A DNA stretch of 64,000 nt from Clostridia bacterium (GTDB lineage: Bacteria > Bacillota > Clostridia > Peptostreptococcales > Anaerovoracaceae), in the NCBI GenBank assembly GCA_024403185.1, contig JAKSSG010000001.1, positions 1-64,000 of the forward strand, read 5' to 3'. Below are positions 52,074 to 61,072 of the stretch, one piece after another; the stretch's first letter is position 1; each line of letters starts with the position of its first letter. The notes beneath the pieces were generated by a model. The model was not told the DNA's origin and searched no databases. It saw only the letters and a list, made by a program, of their open reading frames with translations. A program made the position numbers and the translations under genes.

Positions 52074-52508
52074 ATGGGCGGATCAATGTTTTCAATTCTG
52101 ATTCTGGTATTACTGTTTGCAGTAATGTATTTCCTGATGATCAGACCTCAGAAGAAGAGAGAAAAAGAAACTAATGCCATGAGAGCAGGCGTTCAGGTTG
52201 GAGATGAAATCGTTACAATCGGCGGCATTTGCGCCAAGGTTGTTAAGACCAAGGAAGAATCAATCATCGTTCAGGTTGGCGCAGACAAGGTTAAGATTGA
52301 AATGATGAGATGGGCTGTTTCCAAGGTTGTAAAGGAAGGCTCAGGTCACGTTGCAAAGGATATCGATGCCTATGATGAGGTTGAAGAATCAGCAGCAAAT
52401 GAAGCAAAGAAGTCAAAGCCAAGAAGAATGAAGAAGGCTGCAGTCGTTGAAGAAGCCGAAGACAAGGTTGAAGAAGTAAAGGAAGCTGTAGACAAAGCAG
52501 ACGAATAA
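52074..52508 (+). CDS. yajC: Preprotein translocase accessory protein YajC
   Basis: A 144-residue protein with one N-terminal membrane segment (about 6-24), then FLMIRPQKKREKETNAMRAGVQVGDEIVTIGGI, the YajC hallmark. It accompanies SecDF at the Sec translocon. The last 45 residues are a Lys/Glu/Ala-rich tail (KAAVVEEAEDKVEEVKEAVD) longer than in most relatives. AGGAGG precedes 52074; an in-frame ATG at 51978 lies within the tRNA and is not real. Confidence 0.92.
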   Translation: MGGSMFSILILVLLFAVMYFLMIRPQKKREKETNAMRAGVQVGDEIVTIGGICAKVVKTKEESIIVQVGADKVKIEMMRWAVSKVVKEGSGHVAKDIDAYDEVEESAANEAKKSKPRRMKKAAVVEEAEDKVEEVKEAVDKADE

Positions 52509-52538
52509 TTCTTCTGACATACATAAGAAAGAAACATG

Positions 52539-52570
52539 GCGTGGTATTATCGTGATACCACGCTTTTTTT
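52539..52570 (+). terminator. Intrinsic terminator after yajC
   Basis: A GCGTGGTAT / ATACCACGC stem with a seven-base loop and eight T. A second small hairpin, CAAGGG / CCCTTG, follows at 52581-52597. Confidence 0.88.
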
Positions 52571-52594
52571 GTTGAAAAATCAAGGGTTTTTCCC

Positions 52595-52623
52595 TTGTTT
52601 GAACTGGTAAAAAGTAGTAGAAT
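52595..52623 (+). promoter_or_regulatory. Possible secDF promoter
   Basis: TTGTTT, a 17-bp spacer and TAGAAT, about 84 bp before the secDF ATG. Confidence 0.4.
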
Positions 52624-52706
52624 GATTTTGTATGATTTAATGGATACTTGTATTTTAAAATATAAGTCCATTTTCTCAAAAAATACATCAATTACCGGAG
52701 GAAACA

Positions 52707-55181
52707 ATGAATTACACAGCAAGAAAAATCCTGGCAGTTTTTATCGTTCTATGCGTAATATTCGGATGGCTCGTAACGGTTACGGGTGTAGGTCCGATTA
52801 CACCGCTTAAGGACAGAATGAGTCTTGGCCTGGATATCAAGGGCGGCGTTTACGTTGTCATGGAAGCCAACAAGAAAGACATCAAGGGAATGACCGATGA
52901 AGAATTGAGACAGGCAATGGAACAGACTCAGACGGTTATTGAAAACCGTATCAATGCTAACGGTTTGGGGGAACCGACAGTAACCATTGAAGGAGACAAC
53001 AGAATCAGAGTAGAAATACCTGAAGTTGAAGATCCTGAAGAGGCAATCGAACTCATAGGCAAAACCGCCAAACTCCAGTTCATTCTGGCAGACGGAAGCC
53101 TTGTTCTGGAAGGTGACAATGTCAAGAAGGCTGAATTCGGTCGTGATGACCAGTCAACCGGATGGGCTGTAAATCTTCAGTTTGACAGACAGGGTGCTGA
53201 TCTCTTCGGAGATGCCACAACGAGAGCATTTAACGGGGAAATCACATCGGGAATTGAAGGCGTAGGCGATGGAGCCATTGCAATCGTTCTTGACGGACAG
53301 ATTATTTCGGCACCGAATGTTAACGAACCTATTCTCGGAGGCAACTGCTCGATAACAGGCCACTTCACTCAGGATGAGGCCAAGCAGCTGGCAGCACAGA
53401 TTAACGGTGGTGCGCTTCCTATCGGACTTACCGAAATCACATCATCAGTTCAGTCCGCAAGCATAGGCTACAACGCACTGGAAATGAGCATCATAGCCGG
53501 TCTTATCGGTCTGGCTCTCATATTCCTGCTCATGATCTTCGCATACAGAGCTCTGGGCCTTTGCGCTGACATCGCACTGCTGCTCTACGTAGTGCTGGTA
53601 CTGAACATAATGTCATCAATGGGTACAGTGCTTACACTGCCTGGCATTGCAGGTATCATCATTTCGATTGGTATGGCGGTAGACGCCAACGTAGTAATAT
53701 TCTCACGTATCAGAGAAGAAATCATGCTCGGCAGAACAGTTCGCGTTGCCACGGAAACAGGTTCCAAGCGAGCAATGACCACAGTAATAGACTCACAGGT
53801 TACAACACTTATCGCTGCTGTAATCCTCTATGAAATCGGTACAAGCGCAGTTAAGGGCTTCGCCTACACATTCATGGTTGGTATTATCGTCAGCATTTTC
53901 ACAGCAGTATTCATTACTCAGCTGTATGTAAAGCTTCTCGCACAGAGCGACAAGTTTGCAAAGAAGTCACTGTTTGGTGTAAAGGCAGACAATACTGCTA
54001 CATTCCACATCAAGAACACCATCGGCTTCATGGACAAGAGAAAGATATTCTACTGCATTTCAGCAGGAATACTCATTATCGGTCTGGCATTCGGATGCAT
54101 CAGAGGCCTGAATTACGGTATTGACTTCACAGGCGGTACCATGATGCAGCTGGACATGGGCAAGCAGGTTAAAATCAGTGAAGTTGAAAAGGCAATCAGT
54201 TCTTACAAGCTGGATCCTGAAATCATTTACTCCGGAGAAGATAATTCAGAACTTGTAATAAGAACAACAGAATCACTTACCAAGAAGGAAAGAGCCGAAG
54301 TCATGGATTCAATCAACGAAGCCTTCGGAATCGAGGAGGACAACATCATTGCGGAAGAGTTCTTCGGACCTTCGGTGGGTAAGGAACTGAGAAATAATGC
54401 AATACTTGCCGTAATCATAGCGGCAATATGCATGCTCATTTACATCAGAATCCGATTCAGACAGTGGAAGTTCGGCGGATCGGCAATGCTTGGTGTATTC
54501 CATGACGTGCTCATCGTAATCTCGTTCTACGCCATATTCGGTGTTACGGTTAACAACCCGTTCATCGCAGGCATTCTGACTGTAGTAGGTTACTCAATCA
54601 ACGACACTATCGTAATCTTCGACAGAATACGTGAAAACATCAGACACATGAAACGAGGCACTCTCAAGGAGACTATCGACCAGAGTATTACTCAGACCCT
54701 GGGACGTTCCCTCATGACTTCAATCACAACCATCATCGTAATGGTTCCAATGGTTATCATTGCAGGCGAAGCCATCAGAGAATTCGTATTCCCGCTCATG
54801 GTCGGTGTAATCGCCGGTGCTTACTCATCAATCTGCGTATGCTCACCGCTGTACTTTGAATTCAGCAGAAGCAGCAGAACTTCCGAATATCAGAAGAAGA
54901 TCAGAGAAGCCGAAAAGAAGGCAAAGAAAAAGGCCAAGAAGGAAGGCAAGTCATACGTGCCTAAAAAGCCTGCAGATCCTGAAGAAACAGCTAAGGAAGA
55001 AGCAAAGGCAGTAGAAGAGGCAATGGCAGAAGCTGAAGCAGAAGCCGAGGCGGAAGAAATTGCTGAAGCACCTGCTGAAAAGCCTAAGGATAATGTTAAC
55101 AAGAAGCGTTCAAAGCGTTACGTTAAGGGCAATCAGAAGAAAACAGAAGTTAAAGAAGACGAGGATACATTCAGACTGTAA
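52707..55181 (+). CDS. secDF: Fused protein-export membrane protein SecDF
   Basis: An 824-residue fusion of SecD (about 1-415) and SecF (about 440-735), each with six membrane segments. SecD has GLDIKGGVYVVMEA and the channel-lining region IGMAVDANVVIFSRIREE; SecF has LNYGIDFTGGTMMQLDM and GYSINDTIVIFDRIRENI. SecDF uses the proton gradient to help pull proteins through SecYEG. A charged tail of about 90 residues (Lys- then Glu/Ala-rich) extends the C-terminus. GGAGG precedes the ATG. Its stop overlaps the relA start (TAATG). Confidence 0.93.
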   Translation: MNYTARKILAVFIVLCVIFGWLVTVTGVGPITPLKDRMSLGLDIKGGVYVVMEANKKDIKGMTDEELRQAMEQTQTVIENRINANGLGEPTVTIEGDNRIRVEIPEVEDPEEAIELIGKTAKLQFILADGSLVLEGDNVKKAEFGRDDQSTGWAVNLQFDRQGADLFGDATTRAFNGEITSGIEGVGDGAIAIVLDGQIISAPNVNEPILGGNCSITGHFTQDEAKQLAAQINGGALPIGLTEITSSVQSASIGYNALEMSIIAGLIGLALIFLLMIFAYRALGLCADIALLLYVVLVLNIMSSMGTVLTLPGIAGIIISIGMAVDANVVIFSRIREEIMLGRTVRVATETGSKRAMTTVIDSQVTTLIAAVILYEIGTSAVKGFAYTFMVGIIVSIFTAVFITQLYVKLLAQSDKFAKKSLFGVKADNTATFHIKNTIGFMDKRKIFYCISAGILIIGLAFGCIRGLNYGIDFTGGTMMQLDMGKQVKISEVEKAISSYKLDPEIIYSGEDNSELVIRTTESLTKKERAEVMDSINEAFGIEEDNIIAEEFFGPSVGKELRNNAILAVIIAAICMLIYIRIRFRQWKFGGSAMLGVFHDVLIVISFYAIFGVTVNNPFIAGILTVVGYSINDTIVIFDRIRENIRHMKRGTLKETIDQSITQTLGRSLMTSITTIIVMVPMVIIAGEAIREFVFPLMVGVIAGAYSSICVCSPLYFEFSRSSRTSEYQKKIREAEKKAKKKAKKEGKSYVPKKPADPEETAKEEAKAVEEAMAEAEAEAEAEEIAEAPAEKPKDNVNKKRSKRYVKGNQKKTEVKEDEDTFRL

Positions 55182-57379
55182 TGAAGAAGAGCGAATTCCT
55201 GAAAAAAATGGAGGAATACAATCCGGCATACGACCTTGACCTTATCGGCAGAGCGTACGACGTTGCTGCCGATATGCACAAGGACCAGATCAGAAAATCA
55301 GGTGAACCGTACCTGATTCATCCTGTTGCCGTTGCCGAGATTCTCGCAGAGCTTGGCATGGATGAGCAGACCATCGCAGCCGGGCTTCTTCATGATGTCA
55401 TTGAAGACACAAAGTACACCAAGAAACAGATGAAAGCGGATTTCGGTCCGGAGATTATGGCCCTGGTTGACGGGGTTACAAAGCTGGGTGCACTGAAATT
55501 TGACAGCAAGGAGGAACGTCAGGCGGAAAACCTGAGAAAGATGTTCCTGGCAATGTCAAAGGATATCAGAGTGCTTATAATCAAGCTCTCTGACCGTCTT
55601 CACAATCTCAGAACAATAAACTACATGACCCACGAGAAAATCGTGGAAAAGTGCCAGGAGACGCTGGACATTTACGCTCCGCTGGCTGCAAGACTGGGTA
55701 TCTACGCAATGAAGATGGAACTTGAGGACATCGCCCTCAAATTCCTTGAGCCTGAAGCATATTATGACCTTGCAGAGCAGGTCAGCGAGCGAAAGGGCGA
55801 GCGTGAGGACGCAATCAATCACGTTCTAGATGAAATCAGAACCGCCCTTGATGAAATCGGAATTAAGCACGAGATATATGGAAGATCCAAGCATTTCTAC
55901 AGCATTTACAAAAAAATGAACTTCCAGCACAAGAATATCGATGAGATATTTGACCTGATGGCTGTAAGAATCATCGTTGAAACGGTAAGAGACTGCTATG
56001 CTGTTCTGGGTCTGGTTCACACGATGTGGAAGCCTATTCCGGGGCGTTTCAAGGACTACATTGCAATGCCTAAGCAGAACCTGTATCAGTCCCTGCACAC
56101 AACGGTAATCGGAGATTCGGGAAAGCCTTTTGAGATTCAGATCAGAACCTATGAAATGCACAGAATCGCCGAGTACGGTATCGCCGCTCACTGGAAGTAC
56201 AAGGAAGGCGTGGAGAACGACAAGGAAGAGGTTAAGCTCAGCTGGCTGAGACAGGCTCTCGAGTGGCAGAAGGATGTAAATGACCCTAAGGAGTTCATGG
56301 AGTCCCTGAAGATGGATCTCTTCTCAAACGAGGTATTCGTATTTACTCCACAGGGTGATGTAATCGAGCTTCCTGCCGGAGCCACACCTCTTGATTTTGC
56401 ATTCAAAATCCATACGGATGTAGGCTGCAAGTGCGTGGGAGCCAAGGTTAACGGCAAGATGGTTACCATAGACCATGAACTGGAAAACGGGAACATCATT
56501 GAAATCGTAACATCTCCAAACGCTGCAGGACCGAGCATTGACTGGCTCAAGATAGCAAAGAGCAGCTCAGCCAGAAACAAGATCAGACAGTGGCTGAAGA
56601 AGGAAAACAGAAACGACACCGTAGACAAGGGTAAGGATCTGTTCAACCAGTATCTGAGAAAGAAGGGTTTTGATCCTAAGGTTCTCATGACCAACTCCTA
56701 TATCAGCAGAGCTGTCAGGGAAATGAATTTCAAGGATTCGGACGACCTGTTCACCCAGCTCAGCTACGGCGGAAACATTCAGACCAAGGTTGCCAATCTG
56801 CTGCAGAGCTTTGAGGATGAAAAGCAGAAGGCCAGCAATGAGGAAAAGAACAAGTCACTGCTGGACAATCTGAATGAAATCAGCGAAAAGACCAGCAAGC
56901 GCCTTGAAAAGTCACACGTGGACAAGGAAACAGGCGTTGTCGTTGAAGGTGTAGACAATCTGATGATCAGGCTGGCAAGATGCTGCACTCCGGTTCCGGG
57001 GGATGAAATCATCGGATACATTACAAAGGGCAGAGGAATTACGGTTCACAGAAAGGACTGTGACAATCTGAAATCCCTGCCGCCTGAAGAGAAGAAAAGG
57101 TTCATAGAGGTAAACTGGGATCCTGAACTGCTCAACAAGGCCTTTGAAGGTGAAATCTGCATCATCGCAAGCGACCAGAAGGGCATGCTTTCAAGCATTT
57201 CCAAGGTTTGCGAGGATAATGACGTCAACATTATCGGACTCAACGCCAGAGCAAACAAGGACGAGACATTCAGAATCGATATCATGCTCAGCATCAATGA
57301 CAGGTCACAGATAGAAAAGATCTGCCGAACATTCAAGAGCATACCGGGAATAATCGAGGCATACAGAAGCAAAGGATAA
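55181..57379 (+). CDS. relA: RelA/SpoT-family (p)ppGpp synthetase/hydrolase
   Basis: A 732-residue bifunctional stringent-response enzyme. The HD hydrolase (about 45-145) has HPVAVAEIL and GLLHDVIEDTKYT, so hydrolysis is likely intact. The synthetase (about 230-345) has YGRSKHFYSIYKKM and MPKQNLYQSLHTTVIG. TGS (about 385-445: VFVFTPQGDVIELPAGATPLDFAF), a zinc-finger/helical part and a C-terminal ACT domain (about 655-730) complete the long RSH architecture. It is coupled by one-base overlap to secDF. Confidence 0.95.
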   Translation: MKKSEFLKKMEEYNPAYDLDLIGRAYDVAADMHKDQIRKSGEPYLIHPVAVAEILAELGMDEQTIAAGLLHDVIEDTKYTKKQMKADFGPEIMALVDGVTKLGALKFDSKEERQAENLRKMFLAMSKDIRVLIIKLSDRLHNLRTINYMTHEKIVEKCQETLDIYAPLAARLGIYAMKMELEDIALKFLEPEAYYDLAEQVSERKGEREDAINHVLDEIRTALDEIGIKHEIYGRSKHFYSIYKKMNFQHKNIDEIFDLMAVRIIVETVRDCYAVLGLVHTMWKPIPGRFKDYIAMPKQNLYQSLHTTVIGDSGKPFEIQIRTYEMHRIAEYGIAAHWKYKEGVENDKEEVKLSWLRQALEWQKDVNDPKEFMESLKMDLFSNEVFVFTPQGDVIELPAGATPLDFAFKIHTDVGCKCVGAKVNGKMVTIDHELENGNIIEIVTSPNAAGPSIDWLKIAKSSSARNKIRQWLKKENRNDTVDKGKDLFNQYLRKKGFDPKVLMTNSYISRAVREMNFKDSDDLFTQLSYGGNIQTKVANLLQSFEDEKQKASNEEKNKSLLDNLNEISEKTSKRLEKSHVDKETGVVVEGVDNLMIRLARCCTPVPGDEIIGYITKGRGITVHRKDCDNLKSLPPEEKKRFIEVNWDPELLNKAFEGEICIIASDQKGMLSSISKVCEDNDVNIIGLNARANKDETFRIDIMLSINDRSQIEKICRTFKSIPGIIEAYRSKG

Positions 57380-57381
57380 AA

Positions 57382-57831
57382 ATGAGAGCAGTTGTACAGA
57401 GAGTTAAAAAAAGCGCTGTAACCGTTGATGAGAAGGTTACAGGCAGCATTGGGCAGGGACTTATGGTCCTTATCGGTGTTGAAGATGGAGATACGGAAAA
57501 GGACGCGGAATACATTGCCAAGAAGGTATCGGCGCTTAGAGTGTTTGACGACGAAGAAGGTGTCATGAATCTGAGCGTTAAGGATATTGGCGGTGAAATA
57601 CTTGCTGTTTCACAGTTCACACTTCTCGGGGACGTGCGCAAAGGCAACAGACCGAGCTATTTCTCGGCAGCAGGCCCGGAAGAGGCCAACGCCCTGTACA
57701 GAAAGACCGTTGAACTGATACAGGCCAATGGGATTCATGTTGAAGAGGGCATTTTCCAGGCTGAAATGATGGTAGCTATAGCAAATGACGGTCCCGTGAC
57801 CATACTTCTTGAAAGTCACAAGCTGTTTTAG
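57382..57831 (+). CDS. dtd: D-aminoacyl-tRNA deacylase
   Basis: A 149-residue enzyme that removes D-amino acids from mischarged tRNA. MRAVVQRVKKSAVTV at the start, the active-site SQFTLLGDVRKGNRPSY and the Gly-cisPro-type NDGPVTILLES near the end are diagnostic. It sits two bases after relA, an order conserved in many Firmicutes. Confidence 0.95.
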   Translation: MRAVVQRVKKSAVTVDEKVTGSIGQGLMVLIGVEDGDTEKDAEYIAKKVSALRVFDDEEGVMNLSVKDIGGEILAVSQFTLLGDVRKGNRPSYFSAAGPEEANALYRKTVELIQANGIHVEEGIFQAEMMVAIANDGPVTILLESHKLF

Positions 57832-57840
57832 GAGAAAGAC

Positions 57841-58467
57841 ATGCAGGTTTACAACATTCCAACAGGTGCAATAGGCACCAATACATATCTTGTTTACGAC
57901 AATGAAGAGTCCAGGACAGGTTTTCTGGTTGACCCGGGTGCTTACAATCCGGCAGTAACTGATAAAATCAGAGAACTTGGAATAGACATTAAATATATTA
58001 TGTTAACACATGGCCATGGTGATCACATCATGGGAGTTGAAGACTTCAAGGCTGATTTCCCTGAATCAAAAATCGTGGCACACAGCAAAGAGCGTGAAAT
58101 GCTTACCGATAAGAACTTTAACATGAGCATTTCCTTCGGTCATCCGACCGAATTTGAAGCTGACATTTACGTTGAAGACGGTGATGAGATGAAAGTCGGA
58201 GACCTTGATCTGAAGTTTCTCTTCACACCGGGTCATTCACCGGGAGGAATGTGCATATACATTCCTGAAGAAAACACTCTCTTCAGCGGCGATACGCTAT
58301 TCCAGTGCTCCATAGGCAGAACGGATTTCCCGGGATGCTCATTCGACGCACTGAAGAATGCAATTCACGAAAAACTCTGGCCGCTTCCCGATGAAACCAG
58401 CGTATTTCCGGGTCACATGGGGCCAACCAGCATAGGATTCGAGAGAGAGAACAACCCATTTGTATAA
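57841..58467 (+). CDS. Glyoxalase-II-like metallo-beta-lactamase hydrolase
   Basis: A 208-residue MBL-fold protein of the YcbL/glyoxalase II-like type. Zinc motifs: MLTHGHGDHIMGV (about 57-69), FTPGHSPGGMCIYI (about 131-144), FSGDTLFQCSIGRTDFPG and VFPGHMGPTSIGFER. The compact size lacks the glyoxalase II C-terminal substrate domain, so the substrate is open. The last 8 bp overlap hemZ. Confidence 0.88.
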   Translation: MQVYNIPTGAIGTNTYLVYDNEESRTGFLVDPGAYNPAVTDKIRELGIDIKYIMLTHGHGDHIMGVEDFKADFPESKIVAHSKEREMLTDKNFNMSISFGHPTEFEADIYVEDGDEMKVGDLDLKFLFTPGHSPGGMCIYIPEENTLFSGDTLFQCSIGRTDFPGCSFDALKNAIHEKLWPLPDETSVFPGHMGPTSIGFERENNPFV

Positions 58468-59815
58468 ATTCAGGTTTAACAACATAGAAAATGCCAGCCA
58501 GTACGAAGAACTGATAAAAGAGTTCCTTCAGCCCTCACAGTATGAGATTGTCAGAGAAGGAGATTCCGACTTTACTTATGACTTCCAGGGCGACAGGGAG
58601 GAAATCAAGCGCAGGCTCTTTACTGATCTGGCTAAAATAACGGGCAAAAGGCCCAGATGGGGCATTCTGACAGGTATCAGACCTGTAAAGCTGGCAGGTG
58701 AGCTGGCAGACAGAGGCCATGATCCGAAGGAATATCTGAAAGATAATTATCTGGTTGAAGAGAGCAAGGCAGCGCTCGCCACTGAAATACTGGATTATCA
58801 GAGAAAAATCATAGGAAGGCCCGCAAGAAACAGCCTCTCCATGTATCTGGGAATTCCGTTCTGCCCAACCAGATGCCTGTACTGCTCATTCACAAGCAAT
58901 CAGGTGCCTGATTCGGAGATTGAACGCTATCTGGAGGCGCTTCACCGGGAAATTGATTTTGCGGCTTCCGGCGTTGCTGATTCGGATTTCGTTCTCGAGT
59001 CGGTATATTTCGGGGGCGGAACTCCAACGACACTTAACGCTTCTCAGCTTGACAGACTACTGAGCAGAATCGGCAAGAGCTTTGATCTGTCCGGGCTTAA
59101 GGAATTTACCGTAGAGGCGGGCAGGCCGGACACCATTGACGAGGAAAAGTTGAGAGTGCTCAAGGCCCACGGCGTTGACAGAATCAGCATCAATCCTCAG
59201 ACAATGAAGGAGAAAACCCTTGAGCTCATAGGCAGAAGACACACGGTTGAAGATGTTTACAGAGCTTTCGAAGCTGCTCATAAGACAGGATTCGAGATAA
59301 TCAATACGGACCTGATTGCAGGTCTTCCGGAAGAGTCATTTCCTGATTTTGCGCGAAGCCTTGAAGAGATTGTATCTCTGGGGGCTTCTAATATCACGCT
59401 GCACACTCTGGCAGTGAAACGGGCTTCAAAGCTCAAGGAAATGGACGAAAATTTCAATTACAGAGATGAGGAACTGAGGGAACAGATGCTTGATTTTGCA
59501 CATGAAACCCTCAGAGGCAAAGGCTTCAGACCTTATTATCTTTACCGGCAGAAGCACACCTCCGGAAATACGGAAAACACCGGTTTCTGCCTGGATGACA
59601 GGGTATCAGCATATAATATCCGCATAATGGAGGAGGCACAGTCGATTCTGGCACTTGGCGCAGGAGGAATAAGCAAGATTTATTTCCCTGATGAAAACAG
59701 GCTCGAAAGAGTGGCCAACGTATCCAATTATGAGATATACATTGAAAGATTAGATGAGATGTTAGATAGAAAACGTAAAGGATTTTTTATTGAAAGAGAG
59801 GAAAAGACATGTTAA
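58460..59815 (+). CDS. hemZ: HemZ-like radical SAM coproporphyrinogen dehydrogenase
   Basis: A 451-residue radical SAM protein. The Fe-S motif is PFCPTRCLYCSF (CxxxCxxC, about 134-145), followed by VYFGGGTPTTL and RISINPQTMKEKTLELIGRRH. The N-terminal 120 residues, with GILTGIRPVKL, match HemZ rather than HemN. It may act on porphyrinogens, but no other haem genes are near and HemW-like roles remain possible. The start is TTG, overlapping the previous gene by 8 bp; GAGAGAG is the only ribosome-binding site. Confidence 0.82.
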   Translation: MYKFRFNNIENASQYEELIKEFLQPSQYEIVREGDSDFTYDFQGDREEIKRRLFTDLAKITGKRPRWGILTGIRPVKLAGELADRGHDPKEYLKDNYLVEESKAALATEILDYQRKIIGRPARNSLSMYLGIPFCPTRCLYCSFTSNQVPDSEIERYLEALHREIDFAASGVADSDFVLESVYFGGGTPTTLNASQLDRLLSRIGKSFDLSGLKEFTVEAGRPDTIDEEKLRVLKAHGVDRISINPQTMKEKTLELIGRRHTVEDVYRAFEAAHKTGFEIINTDLIAGLPEESFPDFARSLEEIVSLGASNITLHTLAVKRASKLKEMDENFNYRDEELREQMLDFAHETLRGKGFRPYYLYRQKHTSGNTENTGFCLDDRVSAYNIRIMEEAQSILALGAGGISKIYFPDENRLERVANVSNYEIYIERLDEMLDRKRKGFFIEREEKTC

Positions 59816-61062
59816 CAAATGCACCTAAAGGAACAAAGGACATGCTGCCTGCAGAGGCGTACAAATGGCACTATATGGAGGAGAAATTCGCTGAGATCTG
59901 CAGAAGATACGGATTTGAGGAAGTGAGAACACCTACCTTCGAGCATACAGAGCTGTTCCAGAGAGGCGTTGGAGATACTACAGACATCGTTAAGAAGGAA
60001 ATGTACACCTTTAAGGATATGGGTAACAGAAGCATTACACTGAGACCTGAAGGAACATCGCCGGTTGTTAGAGCCTTTTGCGAACACAAGGTATATGCTG
60101 ATCCGCAGCCAACAAAGGTATACTACAACATTCCATGTTTCAGATATGAGAAGCCTCAGTCAGGAAGACTCAGAGAATTCCACCAGTTTGGTGTTGAGAC
60201 TTTCGGAACTTCAAATATGATGGCTGATGCTGAAGTAATCGCCATAGGTTACGACTTCATAAATGAAGTGGGAATTACCGATGTTGAACTTCAGATCAAC
60301 AGTGTTGGATGTCCTGAATGCAGAGGCAAGCACAGAGAAGCCCTGAAGAAGTTCCTGGAGCCTAAGTACGATGAACTGTGCCCAACATGTCAGGAAAGAT
60401 TCCACACTAATCCGATGAGAATTCTGGACTGCAAGTCACCGATTGACCAGGAGCTGGTTAAGGATGCACCAATGATGCTGGATTACCTTTGCGATGACTG
60501 CAGAGAGGCATTTGAGGAACTTAAGAAGAATCTGGATTCATTTGGAATCAAGTATGTTGTCAACCCTAAGATTGTAAGAGGTCTTGACTATTATACAAAG
60601 ACAGCCTTCGAATTCATTACCACCAAGATCGGTGCACAGGGCACTGTATGCGGCGGCGGACGTTACGACGGCCTTATCGAAGAGGTTGGCGGACCATCAA
60701 CTCCGGGCGTTGGCTGGGGAATGGGTAAGGAAAGAATACTCATGACTTCAGAAGCATGCGGATTTGAAATTCCGAAGCCATCAGGAACTGAAGTATTCAT
60801 CGCCTGCATGGGCGATGAGGCTCAGCAGTTTGCACTGAAGCTGATGCACGATCTGCGTCTGGCAGGCGTTGCCGTTCAGATGGACGTTGCAGGACGTAAT
60901 TTCAAGAACCAGTTCAAGTATGCCAACAGATGCGGTGCCGCAAGGACCGTCATTATCGGCGAATCAGAGCTTGAATCAGGAAAGCTGCAGGTTAAGGACA
61001 TGGAAAGCGGCGAGCAGACTGAAGTCGCAATTGATGACATAATTAAAGAACTGACAAAATAA
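59809..61062 (+). CDS. hisS: Histidyl-tRNA synthetase
   Basis: A 417-residue class II synthetase. Motif 2 is in PCFRYEKPQSGRLREFHQFGVE; the histidine loops are RGLDYYTKTAFEF and CGGGRYDGLIEEVGG; the C-terminal anticodon-binding domain covers about 325-415. KGTKDMLPAEAYKWHYME opens the enzyme. It overlaps hemZ by seven bases and precedes aspS by ten, the usual Firmicutes pair. Confidence 0.95.
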   Translation: MLTNAPKGTKDMLPAEAYKWHYMEEKFAEICRRYGFEEVRTPTFEHTELFQRGVGDTTDIVKKEMYTFKDMGNRSITLRPEGTSPVVRAFCEHKVYADPQPTKVYYNIPCFRYEKPQSGRLREFHQFGVETFGTSNMMADAEVIAIGYDFINEVGITDVELQINSVGCPECRGKHREALKKFLEPKYDELCPTCQERFHTNPMRILDCKSPIDQELVKDAPMMLDYLCDDCREAFEELKKNLDSFGIKYVVNPKIVRGLDYYTKTAFEFITTKIGAQGTVCGGGRYDGLIEEVGGPSTPGVGWGMGKERILMTSEACGFEIPKPSGTEVFIACMGDEAQQFALKLMHDLRLAGVAVQMDVAGRNFKNQFKYANRCGAARTVIIGESELESGKLQVKDMESGEQTEVAIDDIIKELTK

Positions 61063-61072
61063 GGAGAGATAG